Source: CAYVAP01 sp964343195 (GTDB taxonomy: Bacteria > Bacteroidota > Bacteroidia > J057). From it: a stretch of 59,029 nucleotides of DNA. How positions within the stretch are numbered: position 1 is the first letter of the stretch; the number at the start of each line of letters is the position of its first letter. The stretch covers positions 1-59,029 of the forward strand of contig CAYFIR010000022.1 in NCBI GenBank assembly GCA_964343195.1, in the 5' to 3' direction. This document shows, piece after piece, positions 40,951 through 50,040 of the stretch. Made by a program: the position numbers and the translations under genes. The notes below the pieces were generated by a model, which worked only from the letters and a program-made list of their open reading frames with translations, made no database searches and was not told the origin of the DNA.

Positions 40951-43065
40951 CTATGCGGTTACACCTTTTACCTTAGCCAGTATTTCTTCCTGAATGTTGG
41001 TTGGAGTACCCTCGTAGTGAGAGAACTGCATGGTTGAAGTTGCGCGACCGGAAGAAATGGTACGCAGCTCTGTTACATAACCAAACATCTCTGACAAGGG
41101 CACCTTAGCCTTGATAACCTTGGAGTTACCACGGTCACCCATCTCACCGATCTTTCCACGACGCTTGTTGAGGTCACCCACAACATTACCCATGTACTCC
41201 TCGGGTGTCACCACTTCTACTGTCATGATAGGCTCCATCAAAACAGGCTTGGCCATTTTGGATGCGTGGCGGAAGGCAAGCTTGGCAGCTGTCTCGAATG
41301 AAAGCTGATCGGAGTCCACTGCGTGGAAGCTTCCATCAAACAGGCGTACTCGCAGACTGGTTACAGGGTATCCAGCCAGAACACCTTCGTTCATTGCGGC
41401 CTCAAAACCTTTCTGAACAGATGGGATAAATTCTCGAGGAATGTTACCCCCTTTGATCTCATCAACAAACTGATAAGGCTCTTCCTCAGGCTTATCTGAA
41501 GGTCCGATTTCAACCTGAATGTCGGCGAATTTACCACGACCACCAGTCTGCTTCTTGTAAGTTTCCCGGTGAGTTACATTGCCAGTGATAGCCTCGCGGT
41601 AAGACACCTGAGGTTGTCCCTGGTTAACTTCTACCTTAAACTCACGGCGAAGACGGTCAACGATGATTTCCAGGTGAAGCTCACCCATTCCAGCGATGAT
41701 GGTCTGCCCGGTTTCTTCGTCGGTTGATGCCTGGAAGGTTGGGTCCTCCTCGGAAAGCTTAGCTAGTCCGTTGGACAGTTTGGCTTCATCTTTCTGAGAC
41801 TTTGGCTCAACTGCCAGCTTGATCACAGGATCCGGGAAGCTGATAGCCTCCAGAGTCAGTGGGTGATCAAGGTCTGTCAGGGTATCTCCTGTACGGATGT
41901 CCTTGAAACCTACAGCTGCTGCGATATCACCAGACTCTACAAAATCAACAGGCTGCTGCTTGTTGGAGTGCATCTGAAGCAGACGGCTGATACGCTCTTT
42001 CTTACCAGTTCGGTTGTTCAGAACATAGCTACCTGCCTCGAGACGACCAGAGTATGCGCGGAAGAATGCCAGACGACCTACGTATGGGTCAGTCATGATC
42101 TTGAACGCAAGAGCGGCGTATGGATCGTTGGGATCAGCCTTACGGGTCTCTGTTTCACCAGTTTCAGGATTCTCTCCCTCAACAGGAGGCATATCCATTG
42201 GAGAAGGTAGCAGAGAACATACTGCATCAAGAACAGCCTGAACACCTTTGTTTTTAAAGGCAGAGCCACACATCAGCGGCTGGATAGACATATCCAGAGT
42301 AGCAGCACGTAGCGCACCCAAAACCTCCTCACGAGTGATGGAGTCAGGATCTTCGAAGTACTTCTCCATGATCGCCTCGTCATACTCAGCGATGGCTTCG
42401 AAAAGATTGGTACGCCACTCTTCTACCAGATCAGCCATATCATCAGGGATGGGTACCTCCTGGTAGGTCATACCATAGTTATCCTCGTCCCAAACGATTC
42501 CTTTGTTATCGATCAGGTCAACTACACCGCGAAACTCTGCCTCGGCTCCGATGGGCACCTGAATGGGTACAGGGTTACCGCCCAAAAGGGATTTGATCTG
42601 CTTGATAACTTCGTAGAAGTCAGCACCTGAGCGGTCCATCTTGTTGACGAATCCGATACGAGGCACTTTATATTTTTCAGCCTGGCGCCATACAGTCTCA
42701 GACTGAGGCTCAACACCAGATACTGCACAGTACAACATGATCGCTCCGTCCAGTACACGCAGTGAGCGCTCTACCTCTACGGTAAAGTCCACGTGACCTG
42801 GGGTATCGATGATGTTGATACGATATTCCTCATCCTTGTATGGCCAGAAGGTAGTGGTAGCAGCGGAGGTAATGGTAATACCACGCTCCTGCTCCTGCTC
42901 CATCCAGTCCATGGTAGCAGCACCATCGTGTACCTCACCAATTTTGTGAGACAGTCCGGTGTAAAAGAGGATACGCTCGGTAGTCGTAGTCTTTCCCGCA
43001 TCGATGTGAGCAGAGATGCCAATGTTACGGGTTTTTTGAAGAGATACGCGGCGGTTATATTCCAT
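40951..43065 (-). CDS. fusA: Elongation factor G
   Basis: A 704-aa translational GTPase that drives translocation. The G1 loop AHIDAGKTTTT, G3 DTPGH and G4 NKMD are present, followed by domains II-V of normal length. It lies between rpsG and rpsJ. Confidence 0.98.
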   Translation of the reverse strand: MEYNRRVSLQKTRNIGISAHIDAGKTTTTERILFYTGLSHKIGEVHDGAATMDWMEQEQERGITITSAATTTFWPYKDEEYRINIIDTPGHVDFTVEVERSLRVLDGAIMLYCAVSGVEPQSETVWRQAEKYKVPRIGFVNKMDRSGADFYEVIKQIKSLLGGNPVPIQVPIGAEAEFRGVVDLIDNKGIVWDEDNYGMTYQEVPIPDDMADLVEEWRTNLFEAIAEYDEAIMEKYFEDPDSITREEVLGALRAATLDMSIQPLMCGSAFKNKGVQAVLDAVCSLLPSPMDMPPVEGENPETGETETRKADPNDPYAALAFKIMTDPYVGRLAFFRAYSGRLEAGSYVLNNRTGKKERISRLLQMHSNKQQPVDFVESGDIAAAVGFKDIRTGDTLTDLDHPLTLEAISFPDPVIKLAVEPKSQKDEAKLSNGLAKLSEEDPTFQASTDEETGQTIIAGMGELHLEIIVDRLRREFKVEVNQGQPQVSYREAITGNVTHRETYKKQTGGRGKFADIQVEIGPSDKPEEEPYQFVDEIKGGNIPREFIPSVQKGFEAAMNEGVLAGYPVTSLRVRLFDGSFHAVDSDQLSFETAAKLAFRHASKMAKPVLMEPIMTVEVVTPEEYMGNVVGDLNKRRGKIGEMGDRGNSKVIKAKVPLSEMFGYVTELRTISSGRATSTMQFSHYEGTPTNIQEEILAKVKGVTA

Positions 43066-43115
43066 GACTAATTTCTTCCTTGTTTATGTTCAGAATAGTG
43101 CTTGGATAATGGAAT

Positions 43116-43583
43116 TTAGAAGCGGAAATGCGAGAAAGCCTTGTTCGCCTCGGCCATGCGGTGGGTGTCTTCCTTCTTCTTGACAGCTCCCCCTTCTCCA
43201 CGTGCGGCGGCCATGATTTCATTGGCCAACTTATCGCGCATCGACTTACCGTTTCTGGACTGAGAGTGCTTGATGACCCAGCGGATTCCCAATCCTTCGC
43301 GTCGCTTGGGAGAAACCTCGATGGGCACCTGAAAGGTAGCACCCCCTACACGACGGCTTTTCACCTCTACCTGAGGCATCACATTGTTAAGGGCAGCTTT
43401 GAAGACTTCCAGACCGGACTCTTCTCCGCGGCTCTCGATGATATCCATGGCTCCATAGAAGATGGAGTAGGCTACGCTTTTCTTACCATCCTGCATCAGG
43501 TTGTTCACAAACTTGGTTACAAGCTGAGAGTTGTAACGGGCGTCAGGGATGATAACGCGATTTTTTGCTCTGGTCTTTCTCAT
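43116..43583 (-). CDS. rpsG: Ribosomal protein S7
   Basis: A 155-aa head protein that initiates 3' domain folding of 16S rRNA (LVTKFVNNLMQDGKKSVAYSIFYGAMD; VEVKSRRVGGATFQVPIEV). Standard length; the C-terminal helix is intact (MAEANKAFSHFRF). Confidence 0.97.
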   Translation of the reverse strand: MRKTRAKNRVIIPDARYNSQLVTKFVNNLMQDGKKSVAYSIFYGAMDIIESRGEESGLEVFKAALNNVMPQVEVKSRRVGGATFQVPIEVSPKRREGLGIRWVIKHSQSRNGKSMRDKLANEIMAAARGEGGAVKKKEDTHRMAEANKAFSHFRF

Positions 43584-43605
43584 GATATATCGTTGCTAGA
43601 GACCT

Positions 43606-43989
43606 TTATTTAGCTTTTTTCTTCTCACGGCGAGTACCATACTTGGAGCGGCCCTGCTTACGGCCTTCAACTCCCGCAGTATCGAGGGCGCCACGTACGA
43701 CGTGGTAACGAACCCCAGGAAGGTCCTTTACACGACCGCCGCGAACCAGCACGATTGAGTGCTCCTGCAGATTGTGTCCCTCCCCACCGATGTAGGCGTT
43801 AACCTCTTTTTGATTGGTCAGACGTACACGAGCAACTTTACGCAGGGCAGAGTTTGGCTTCTTAGGTGTAGTGGTGTACACACGCAAACAAACCCCACGG
43901 CGCTGCGGATTGGAGTCGAGCGCGGGCGACTTGCTGTTTTCGGCCTTTACTTTACGGCCTTTTCGAATTAGTTGCTGAATCGTTGGCAT
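43606..43989 (-). CDS. rpsL: Ribosomal protein S12
   Basis: A 127-aa decoding-centre protein. Lys43 in TTPKKPNSALRK and Lys88 in GGRVKDLPGVRYH are both wild type, so a streptomycin-resistance substitution at these sites is not present. I use ATG 43989 (MPTIQQLIRKGR); the longer frame upstream is not native. First gene of the locus. Confidence 0.97.
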   Translation of the reverse strand: MPTIQQLIRKGRKVKAENSKSPALDSNPQRRGVCLRVYTTTPKKPNSALRKVARVRLTNQKEVNAYIGGEGHNLQEHSIVLVRGGRVKDLPGVRYHVVRGALDTAGVEGRKQGRSKYGTRREKKKAK

Positions 43990-44076
43990 ACTTCTATGCT
44001 TTCTGTTAGAAATGGCTCCCTCTTGGTTAGGACCAGCCACTTAGCAAGTATTCTATTCACGTTGAAAAACTGACTC

Positions 44077-44107
44077 AAAAAAAAACGGCCTATCGCTTGA
44101 TAGTCCG
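44077..44107 (-). terminator. Terminator-like hairpin before rpsL (candidate attenuator)
   Basis: On the minus strand CGG-A-CTATC-AAGC-GATAG-G-CCG (one internal mismatch) is followed directly by nine T. It sits 88 nt upstream of rpsL, with no minus-strand gene upstream, so it is best read as an attenuator in the leader of the str operon. Confidence 0.6.
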
Positions 44108-44112
44108 CCTCA

Positions 44113-44127
44113 CATCCATAATGGATG
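44113..44127 (-). other. Leader hairpin CATCCA-TGGATG
   Basis: CATCCATAATGGATG has 6-bp perfect arms and a 3-nt loop, just upstream (in the minus direction) of the terminator-like hairpin. Confidence 0.5.
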
Positions 44128-44154
44128 AAAATATACAGGTGAAAAAGAAGGCGA

Positions 44155-44172
44155 GATATAACTGATTATATC
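44155..44172 (-). other. Leader hairpin GATATAA-TTATATC
   Basis: GATATAACTGATTATATC has 7-bp perfect arms and a 4-nt loop. It is the first of three hairpins in a row in the proposed str leader. Confidence 0.5.
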
Positions 44173-44519
44173 CCTGTTCTGAACTGCCGATTACCTTTTC
44201 CGTGAGGAAGTATAATCAAACGTGGTATGTTTATGCAGCGCGTTGGCCTTCGTCTTCTTCCTGGATACTTCGACCCGCGTTGGGGCGGAGGCATTGCCAT
44301 GAAGGGACGTTCCTTCCGAGTGCTTGGGAGAAAGAGCATATCTTTCTCTTTTCGCGTGGCAAATGTCCACTTTTCTTTTGAAGATTCCAAAGCCCCCTCC
44401 GCAAAAAGTCCAATTAATTCCAAAATGCTTACGCAGCGTGATCCCCTCCCTCTGGCTGGGCTTTACTCAACATATTCAAATATTACAAAACCATAATTCA
44501 ATATGCGGGTTTGTATTTG

Positions 44520-44527
44520 TACCTTTG
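44520..44527 (+). promoter_or_regulatory. -7 box TACCTTTG before DUF983 gene
   Basis: TACCTTTG matches TAnnTTTG and lies 84 nt upstream of the ATG at 44612. The -33 region has only TTCA at the expected distance, so the match is partial. Confidence 0.4.
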
Positions 44528-44611
44528 CATCTTCAAAAAGACTGACTTTGAAAACCCGGGTTTCGCCCCTGTTTCCCATAGTCAACTCTTTTCACCACCA
44601 ACTTTTCATAT

Positions 44612-45013
44612 ATGTCCAATAAGAAAACTTCCCTCGTCGGAAGTATGGTAGGGCAGCGCTGTCCCCGTTGCAGGGAAGGGAAGCTTTACTCACAGCCCAA
44701 CCCCTATAACTTCAAGCAAATGGAAAAAATGCCGGACAACTGCCCGGTATGTGGCCAGGATTTCATCATCGAACCTGGATTTTATTTTGGGGCAACCTAC
44801 GTGAGTTATGCCCTCAACGTTGCCTGGCTAATCCCTACCTTTTTATTCATGCGGTTCGTACTGGACCTGCCTTTCATGTACTTTGTCATTACCATGTTTG
44901 CGCTGCTGCCAGTGCTGGTTCCTGTTATCTTCCGGATGTCTCGCAGCATTTGGATTCACTTTTTTGTAAAGTATAAGCCAGATGAGGTCCCAGGTCAGGG
45001 ACAGGGTTCCTGA
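44612..45013 (+). CDS. DUF983 family membrane protein
   Basis: A 133-aa protein with two CxxC pairs in its cytosolic N-terminus (RCPRCREGKLY and NCPVCGQDF), likely a zinc ribbon, then GFYFGATYVSYAL and two transmembrane helices (about 58-78 and 85-106). This is the DUF983 pattern. Function unknown. It begins the plus-strand group that includes prmC. Confidence 0.85.
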   Translation: MSNKKTSLVGSMVGQRCPRCREGKLYSQPNPYNFKQMEKMPDNCPVCGQDFIIEPGFYFGATYVSYALNVAWLIPTFLFMRFVLDLPFMYFVITMFALLPVLVPVIFRMSRSIWIHFFVKYKPDEVPGQGQGS

Positions 45014-45062
45014 TATTGAGGACTGTCCCCCATAAAAACGGATACGCTCCTACGCTAAGCAA

Positions 45063-45953
45063 ATGGACAATTTCACCTGGTCACCTCAGCCCCATGCATT
45101 CTATCGACAACTGGTGGATCGCCTGACCCAACTATACGGACCAGGAGAAGCGCAGGCTCAGGCCGGCCTGATGTTGTCACATCTCCTGGGAATTCCCCCT
45201 CATCTTCCTCCAGAACCAGATGCCACCTGGGATGCGGAAATACAGGCAAAAGCCCATACCTGGGCCCTCCAGCTTTTGAATGAGCATCCCATTCAGTATT
45301 TATTGGGGGAATCGCACTTTTATGGACGCGACTTCTTTGTCGATTCTCACGTTCTCATCCCAAGGCCGGAGACGGAATTGCTGTTAGTGGAAGCTCGCGA
45401 CCACTGGATCCGGCAGCAACTTCCTGGCAGGGGCGGTAGCATGCTGGATGTCGGGACTGGTACAGGCTGCCTGCCCATCAGCCTGGAGCTGGAGTTGGCA
45501 GAAAAAGGCATTGCTGTCCAATGCATGGGAATGGACGTCAGCCCCGGAGCCCTTGAGGTGGCAACACGGAACTCAAAACGCCACCAGGCTAATAGCAAAT
45601 TTCTCGAGCAGGACTTCCTCATGGCTCCCGAAACTCTATTCGGGAATCTCGATCTCCTGCTCAGCAACCCCCCTTATATTCCCCAAAGAGAATTTCCAAC
45701 CATTCGCCGACAGGTACGAGACCATGAACCGGAGCTTGCCCTGTTTGTACCAGATGATAATCCCCTGATTTTCTACAAGCAACTTGCCTGGATAGCGCCC
45801 CACTGGCTGAAACCGGGAGGGTGCTTAATGGTGGAAATACATGCAGACTTTGGGAGAGAGGTGAAATCACTGTTTCAGGATGCTGGCCTAACCGACGTAT
45901 CCCTGCTCCGGGATCTCGCGGGTAGAGATAGAATTGTAAAAGGGAGAGTTTAG
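45063..45953 (+). CDS. prmC: Release factor glutamine methyltransferase
   Basis: A 296-aa SAM-dependent enzyme that methylates the GGQ glutamine of peptide release factors. The N-terminal helical domain is followed by the HVLIPRPETELL motif, the SAM loop DVGTGTGCLPISLEL and the catalytic N202-P-P-Y205 motif. Normal length. Its role in translation termination suits its place next to the ribosomal locus. Confidence 0.95.
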   Translation: MDNFTWSPQPHAFYRQLVDRLTQLYGPGEAQAQAGLMLSHLLGIPPHLPPEPDATWDAEIQAKAHTWALQLLNEHPIQYLLGESHFYGRDFFVDSHVLIPRPETELLLVEARDHWIRQQLPGRGGSMLDVGTGTGCLPISLELELAEKGIAVQCMGMDVSPGALEVATRNSKRHQANSKFLEQDFLMAPETLFGNLDLLLSNPPYIPQREFPTIRRQVRDHEPELALFVPDDNPLIFYKQLAWIAPHWLKPGGCLMVEIHADFGREVKSLFQDAGLTDVSLLRDLAGRDRIVKGRV

Positions 45954-45971
45954 TGCTTTGCATTCGTGATT

Positions 45972-45986
45972 TCCCGCTCTGCGGGA
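45972..45986. repeat. Short palindromic repeat B, copy 2
   Basis: TCCCGC-TCT-GCGGGA followed by TTTCG, 18 bp after the prmC stop codon. It is nearly the same as 57105-57119. The remaining gap to 46228 shows only weak repeats. Confidence 0.65.
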
Positions 45987-46228
45987 TTTCGCTGTACTCA
46001 ACGTGATTGAAAGTGTTACTGGTCAGCATTTTATACGACTTGGGAATGAGTAATTTCTTAATTCCGAAGACACTGGTGCGTGAAGGGAATATGTAGAAGG
46101 TCTGAACGTTGAGACCCATACCACACACTTTCATTTACACTATCGGGCTCAATCGACAGGATGCCCCCGGTTTTCCTCTATTTTTGACCATTGACAAATG
46201 ATCAAATACAGGACAGCCAAAAGGTCCT

Positions 46229-46236
46229 TAATTTTG
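46229..46236 (+). promoter_or_regulatory. -7 box TAATTTTG before DUF3825 gene
   Basis: A perfect TAnnTTTG ends 4 nt before the ATG at 46241, the same spacing as lptC. The mRNA would be leaderless. No -33 TTTG is evident. Confidence 0.5.
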
Positions 46237-46240
46237 TGTC

Positions 46241-47443
46241 ATGTCTATCCCTTCTCTACTCGGTCAGATCATTTTCTTCAATCATCACCGTGGTTTTGGA
46301 CGCATACGGTGTGATGAAATCGACGAAACTGTATTTGTGCATTTTAGTGCCATTGAAGGGGAATCCCGAGTCCTGGTTCCTCACGAACTGGTACGATTTG
46401 ACTATCAGGAAAACCCCAAAGGGCCTCGTGCTACACGTGTTCAGCGTCTGAGTCAGCGGTTACGGGGTAATATTTTGCAACTAAAGAGAGGAAAGGGCCA
46501 GGTAAGTGCTTTGCCCGGAGGACAGCGATTTGATTTTGAAATTGAAGACCTGATCGGGGGCAAGGAAGACGAAACATCCCCGGGAGTAGCAGTAGAATTC
46601 AGCCCCTTTGATGCCCACACGGCCAAGGAACTTGTGATTGTAGATCCTCGCGCTCCCCTCGCACAGTTTAGTGCCCTCCCTAACTGGCAGGCCCAGCTTC
46701 AGCGACTTGAAGGACAGTTATTACCAGAAACCTGGGGGCCCATGGGCTACTCCTCCCAGACTGTCCTGGGGGTTTATCTGCACCGAACTTTTGCCAGGCT
46801 CAAGGAAGAAAATAAAATCGAAAGGGGTCGGACTGACCAGGGACAGGCCATTGCGGTATTCAATACGGGCCTGTTGGCACAGGACCATCAGGCAGTTGTG
46901 GCGGTCATGAAAGTGAATGAGCAGCCCTACAAGGTAAAGGGCAAAAACCACCTTCCTCGCCCCAAGTGGGAGTTTGCAGGTTTTGTGGGAGAAAATCATC
47001 CCCTACTCCAGCACCTGGAGCATCCCCCCAGTCCCCCATACTACCATGAGCAGCCAGATGCACTGGTCTATGATCCCACCAGGCCCATCGAGGTAGCCTG
47101 GTCAGATCTGCTGACAGACAAGGAACAGACAAGCATGGGAGTTGAGGTCCTTGACCGGGCGCTCAGGGCATCCGAGCGAAGGGCCAAACTGGACTTTGGG
47201 AGGGTTGTCCCTGGTTATTATGCTGGCGAAGTGAGGCTTTTTCTTCCCATAGCCCTTTCTCATCAAGCTCCACCGAGCCTCGTTGCCGTGCTAAATCGCA
47301 TTCCACATCGGTATGAAGTGATTGACATAATTTCCCGATCAGAAGCCTACCCATTGGCTCGACAAATCGGCCCCATCCACAGCACCTGGCTATCCCCTGG
47401 CCCCAGTTCATCGGTACCCAACCGCCAACTTCAGAAAAGCTAA
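46241..47443 (+). CDS. Double cold-shock domain plus DUF3825 protein
   Basis: A 400-aa protein. Residues 8-69 form a cold-shock domain with RNP1-like HRGFGRI and RNP2-like VFVHFSAI. Residues about 76-135 look like a second, diverged OB/cold-shock domain (GNILQLKRGKGQVSALPGGQRFDFE). From about 150 to 385 lies a DUF3825-type domain (TVLGVYLHRTFARLKEENKI, AVFNTGLL, WEFAGFVGENH). DUF3825 often follows RNA-binding modules, so an RNA-related role is likely, but the activity is unknown. The C-terminal 15 residues are Ser/Pro-rich. Confidence 0.75.
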   Translation: MSIPSLLGQIIFFNHHRGFGRIRCDEIDETVFVHFSAIEGESRVLVPHELVRFDYQENPKGPRATRVQRLSQRLRGNILQLKRGKGQVSALPGGQRFDFEIEDLIGGKEDETSPGVAVEFSPFDAHTAKELVIVDPRAPLAQFSALPNWQAQLQRLEGQLLPETWGPMGYSSQTVLGVYLHRTFARLKEENKIERGRTDQGQAIAVFNTGLLAQDHQAVVAVMKVNEQPYKVKGKNHLPRPKWEFAGFVGENHPLLQHLEHPPSPPYYHEQPDALVYDPTRPIEVAWSDLLTDKEQTSMGVEVLDRALRASERRAKLDFGRVVPGYYAGEVRLFLPIALSHQAPPSLVAVLNRIPHRYEVIDIISRSEAYPLARQIGPIHSTWLSPGPSSSVPNRQLQKS

Positions 47444-47528
47444 CCCATTCAATCCGGTTTCATTTTGCTTTGGGTTCTGAAGTTTGAGGCTAAAGGACTA
47501 GATTTGCCGCTACACTTTTATTTGACAC

Positions 47529-48065
47529 ATGATCTTATCGGACGCAAAAATCCTGGACGAAATCGAAAAGGGGAATATCGTGATAGAACCCTTTCGTCGG
47601 GAAAACCTCGGCAGTAACAGCTATGACGTCCGCCTGGGTAAGTACCTGGCGGTGTATAAAGACCGCGTGCTGGACGCCAAAGCACATAATCAGATTGAAG
47701 AAGTAATTATCCCGCCGGAGGGCCTGGTCCTGGTGCCCAATACCCTGTACCTGGGAGTTACAGAAGAATATACAGAAACCCACAGTCATGTACCTTTCCT
47801 GGAAGGTAAGAGCAGCATCGGACGGCTGGGCATCCATATCCATGCAACGGCTGGAAAGGGAGACGTTGGATTTTGCAATACCTGGACCCTTGAGATCACG
47901 GTAGCCCAGCCGGTACGGGTGTACGCTGGTATGCCCATCGGCCAGTTGATCTACTTCGCGCTGGACGGTGATGTGATCAATCCCTATCGGGACAAGGGTA
48001 GCGCTAAATACACCGATCGTACGGACCGACCGGTTGAGTCGATGATGTGGAAGAACAAGTTCTGA
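47529..48065 (+). CDS. dcd: dCTP deaminase
   Basis: A 178-aa trimeric enzyme that deaminates dCTP to dUTP. Phosphate-binding GKSSIGRLG (residues 93-101) and the catalytic segment HATAGKGDVGFCNTWTLE with Glu122 are present. The sequence TTTATTTGACAC before ATG 47529 resembles a -7 box 4 nt upstream of the start, with one mismatch to TAnnTTTG. Confidence 0.95.
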   Translation: MILSDAKILDEIEKGNIVIEPFRRENLGSNSYDVRLGKYLAVYKDRVLDAKAHNQIEEVIIPPEGLVLVPNTLYLGVTEEYTETHSHVPFLEGKSSIGRLGIHIHATAGKGDVGFCNTWTLEITVAQPVRVYAGMPIGQLIYFALDGDVINPYRDKGSAKYTDRTDRPVESMMWKNKF

Positions 48066-48103
48066 TCATTGGTCATTTAAGCCAAACATGGGTAGGCATA
48101 AAC

Positions 48104-48150
48104 TAAAAAACAGCATGAGACTTCATTAGAAGCTTCATGCTGTTTTTTTT
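48104..48150. terminator. Bidirectional intrinsic terminator
   Basis: ACAGCATGAGACTTC (48110-48124) pairs with GAAGCTTCATGCTGT (48129-48143): 15 bp with one mismatch and a 4-nt loop, A6 before and T8 after. It serves the convergent dcd (+) and rng (-) genes. Confidence 0.92.
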
Positions 48151-48206
48151 GTGCGGTATGCAGTTCGATCAGCCTAAGGCAAAGTACGAATTACGAATTC
48201 TTCTCC

Positions 48207-49760
48207 TTAGAACTTAATCTCTTCGTCCCGCTCATTGTAATATTTCACCGTTGTAAACGCCAGCGAATGGTCCTGTTTGATGCGAATCCACTTCCAATAG
48301 GTATGGAACCAAGTGAACTGTGGACTTTTCAGACCACCTCGCTTTAGGTAGGCAGCCACATAAGGGTTGGCCTTCAGGGTAAGTTTCTTCTCCTTGTTCT
48401 GGCGAATGAGGAAGTCAATGTTGTTGGTAATGTCATCTGCAATCAGGATAGACGACTGCATCTTACCCGTCCCGTTACAACTGGGGCAGACTTCCGTAGT
48501 TTGAATGTTGAGCTGGGGTCTGACCCGCTGACGGGTAATCTGAACCAGCCCGAACTTACTCATCGGCAGGATGGAATGTTTGGCGCGATCATCCTTCATC
48601 ACCTTACGCAGGTGATCATTCAGGATACGGCGGTTTTCGGATTTTTTCAGGTCGATAAAGTCAACAACGACGATACCTCCCATGTCACGCAGGCGCAGTT
48701 GCCTGGCGATCTCGGTCGCAGCTTCCAGATTGGTTTTAAGAGCGGTCTCTTCCAGGGTCTGGTTTCGCAGGTTTTTGGAGCCGGAGTTAACGTCGATGAC
48801 GTGCATGGCCTCCGTATGCTCGATGACCAGGTATGAGCCATTGGCCATAGAGGCGATCTTCCCAAAGGATGCCTTGATCTGCTTTTCTATGCCATAGGCA
48901 TGAAAAAGCGGGGCTTTGCCTTTGTAGAGCTTCAGAGACTTTAGATTCTCGGGCTGATGAGCCTTCAGGTAACTACTGATCTCATGGAACGCATTGGGGT
49001 CATCCACCTGGATGGTGTCAAACCCCTGGCTCAGCATGTCGCGCAGCAGTCCTGTGGCACGGTTGGTTTCACTTAGCACCTTGGTGGGTGCCTTGGCACG
49101 TGGCAAAGAACGCAGCATGTCCATCCATCGGTCCATGATATCCGAAATATCGCGGCTGAGGGTGGCTGCATCCTTTCCTTCTGCTGCCGTCCGGACGATC
49201 AGTCCAAAATGGGCGGGGCAGAGGCTTTCTGAAAGTACTTTGAGGCGACGGCGCTCCTGGTTGGAGCGAATTTTCTTGGATACGGTTACACCCCGTCCAA
49301 AGGGCACCATGACGACATACTGTCCCGGTAATGAAATCTCACTGGACAGCCGCGGACCCTTGGTAGAGATGGGCTCTTTGACAACCTGAACCAACACATC
49401 CTGCCCGGCTTTCAGGACCTCCTGCATCTTGCCATGCTTGTTGATGTCCTTTACCGGATTGATTTTTTCAAGAAATTCCAGATCATCATTACGGTTCTGC
49501 TTGGCAGCCCGCATGTATTTCAACAGGGATTTGATCTGTGGTCCCAGGTCAAAATAGTGCAAAAAGGCATCTCGTTCGTGGCCTACATTCACAAAAGCGG
49601 CGTTCAGGCCAGCCACAATCTTGGTTACCTTTCCTAAAAAGAGGTCGCCCACGGCAAATTCCTCTTCGAGCTTTTCATGATGCAGCTCGACGATTTTCTT
49701 GTCCTGGACAATGCCTATTCGTAATCCGTCGTCGCTTCTACTGACAACTAATTCATTCAC
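48207..49760 (-). CDS. rng: Ribonuclease G
   Basis: A 517-aa endoribonuclease for rRNA and mRNA processing. An S1-like domain is near the N-terminus (GKVTKIVAGLNAAFVNVGHERDAFLHYFDL), then the catalytic DNase I-like part with HVIDVNSG and VVVDFIDL, and the zinc-link CPSCNGTGK near residue 440. I start at GTG 49760 (MNELVVSRSDDG); a TTG 12 codons upstream also opens the frame. No RNase E-type C-terminal scaffold is present. Confidence 0.93.
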   Translation of the reverse strand: MNELVVSRSDDGLRIGIVQDKKIVELHHEKLEEEFAVGDLFLGKVTKIVAGLNAAFVNVGHERDAFLHYFDLGPQIKSLLKYMRAAKQNRNDDLEFLEKINPVKDINKHGKMQEVLKAGQDVLVQVVKEPISTKGPRLSSEISLPGQYVVMVPFGRGVTVSKKIRSNQERRRLKVLSESLCPAHFGLIVRTAAEGKDAATLSRDISDIMDRWMDMLRSLPRAKAPTKVLSETNRATGLLRDMLSQGFDTIQVDDPNAFHEISSYLKAHQPENLKSLKLYKGKAPLFHAYGIEKQIKASFGKIASMANGSYLVIEHTEAMHVIDVNSGSKNLRNQTLEETALKTNLEAATEIARQLRLRDMGGIVVVDFIDLKKSENRRILNDHLRKVMKDDRAKHSILPMSKFGLVQITRQRVRPQLNIQTTEVCPSCNGTGKMQSSILIADDITNNIDFLIRQNKEKKLTLKANPYVAAYLKRGGLKSPQFTWFHTYWKWIRIKQDHSLAFTTVKYYNERDEEIKF

Positions 49761-50040
49761 TCGCGCTTTAGAGTTATGCTTACTAACGCTGCCCAAGGGA
49801 AATAAACGAAAATTCCCCTTACAGCGAGGAGCTGAAGGAAGTAACTGGTACTAAGGATAGTAAGCGGGTGAATACTTGAAAGAGAAAAAATAATGCTATA
49901 GATCGGAATTGAATTCCAAAAAGGAGCCAGTAGGCCAGAGAAAAGCGTGGTCCGGATGTTGCGGTCACCAACTGGAAGAATAGGAACCGCGGTATGGAGC
50001 CAGCTTTTATGGTATAAATACTCCAGCCTACTGGGCAGTA
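49761..50040. other. Non-coding gap upstream of rng
   Basis: A 280-bp stretch with no gene. CCAGTAGGC (49927-49935) and GCCTACTGG (50026-50034) are 9-bp inverted arms 90 bp apart, so a long-range stem is possible. No promoter or terminator is obvious. Confidence 0.45.

Larger units (their letters stand above)
43990..44611. other. Long non-coding region upstream of rpsL
   Basis: This 622-bp stretch carries three hairpins on the minus strand, the last one terminator-like, and a plus-strand -7 box. Short frames at 44166-44423 and 44227-44496 show no family-like sequence and are treated as chance. The rpsL promoter is not recognisable: no CAAAnnTA is found on the plus strand. Confidence 0.55.

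Noticed and set aside
44166..44496. Possible genes in the rpsL upstream region
   Set aside because: Two 85-90 aa frames on opposite strands overlap each other, with no motif or promoter; the region is better explained as a leader.
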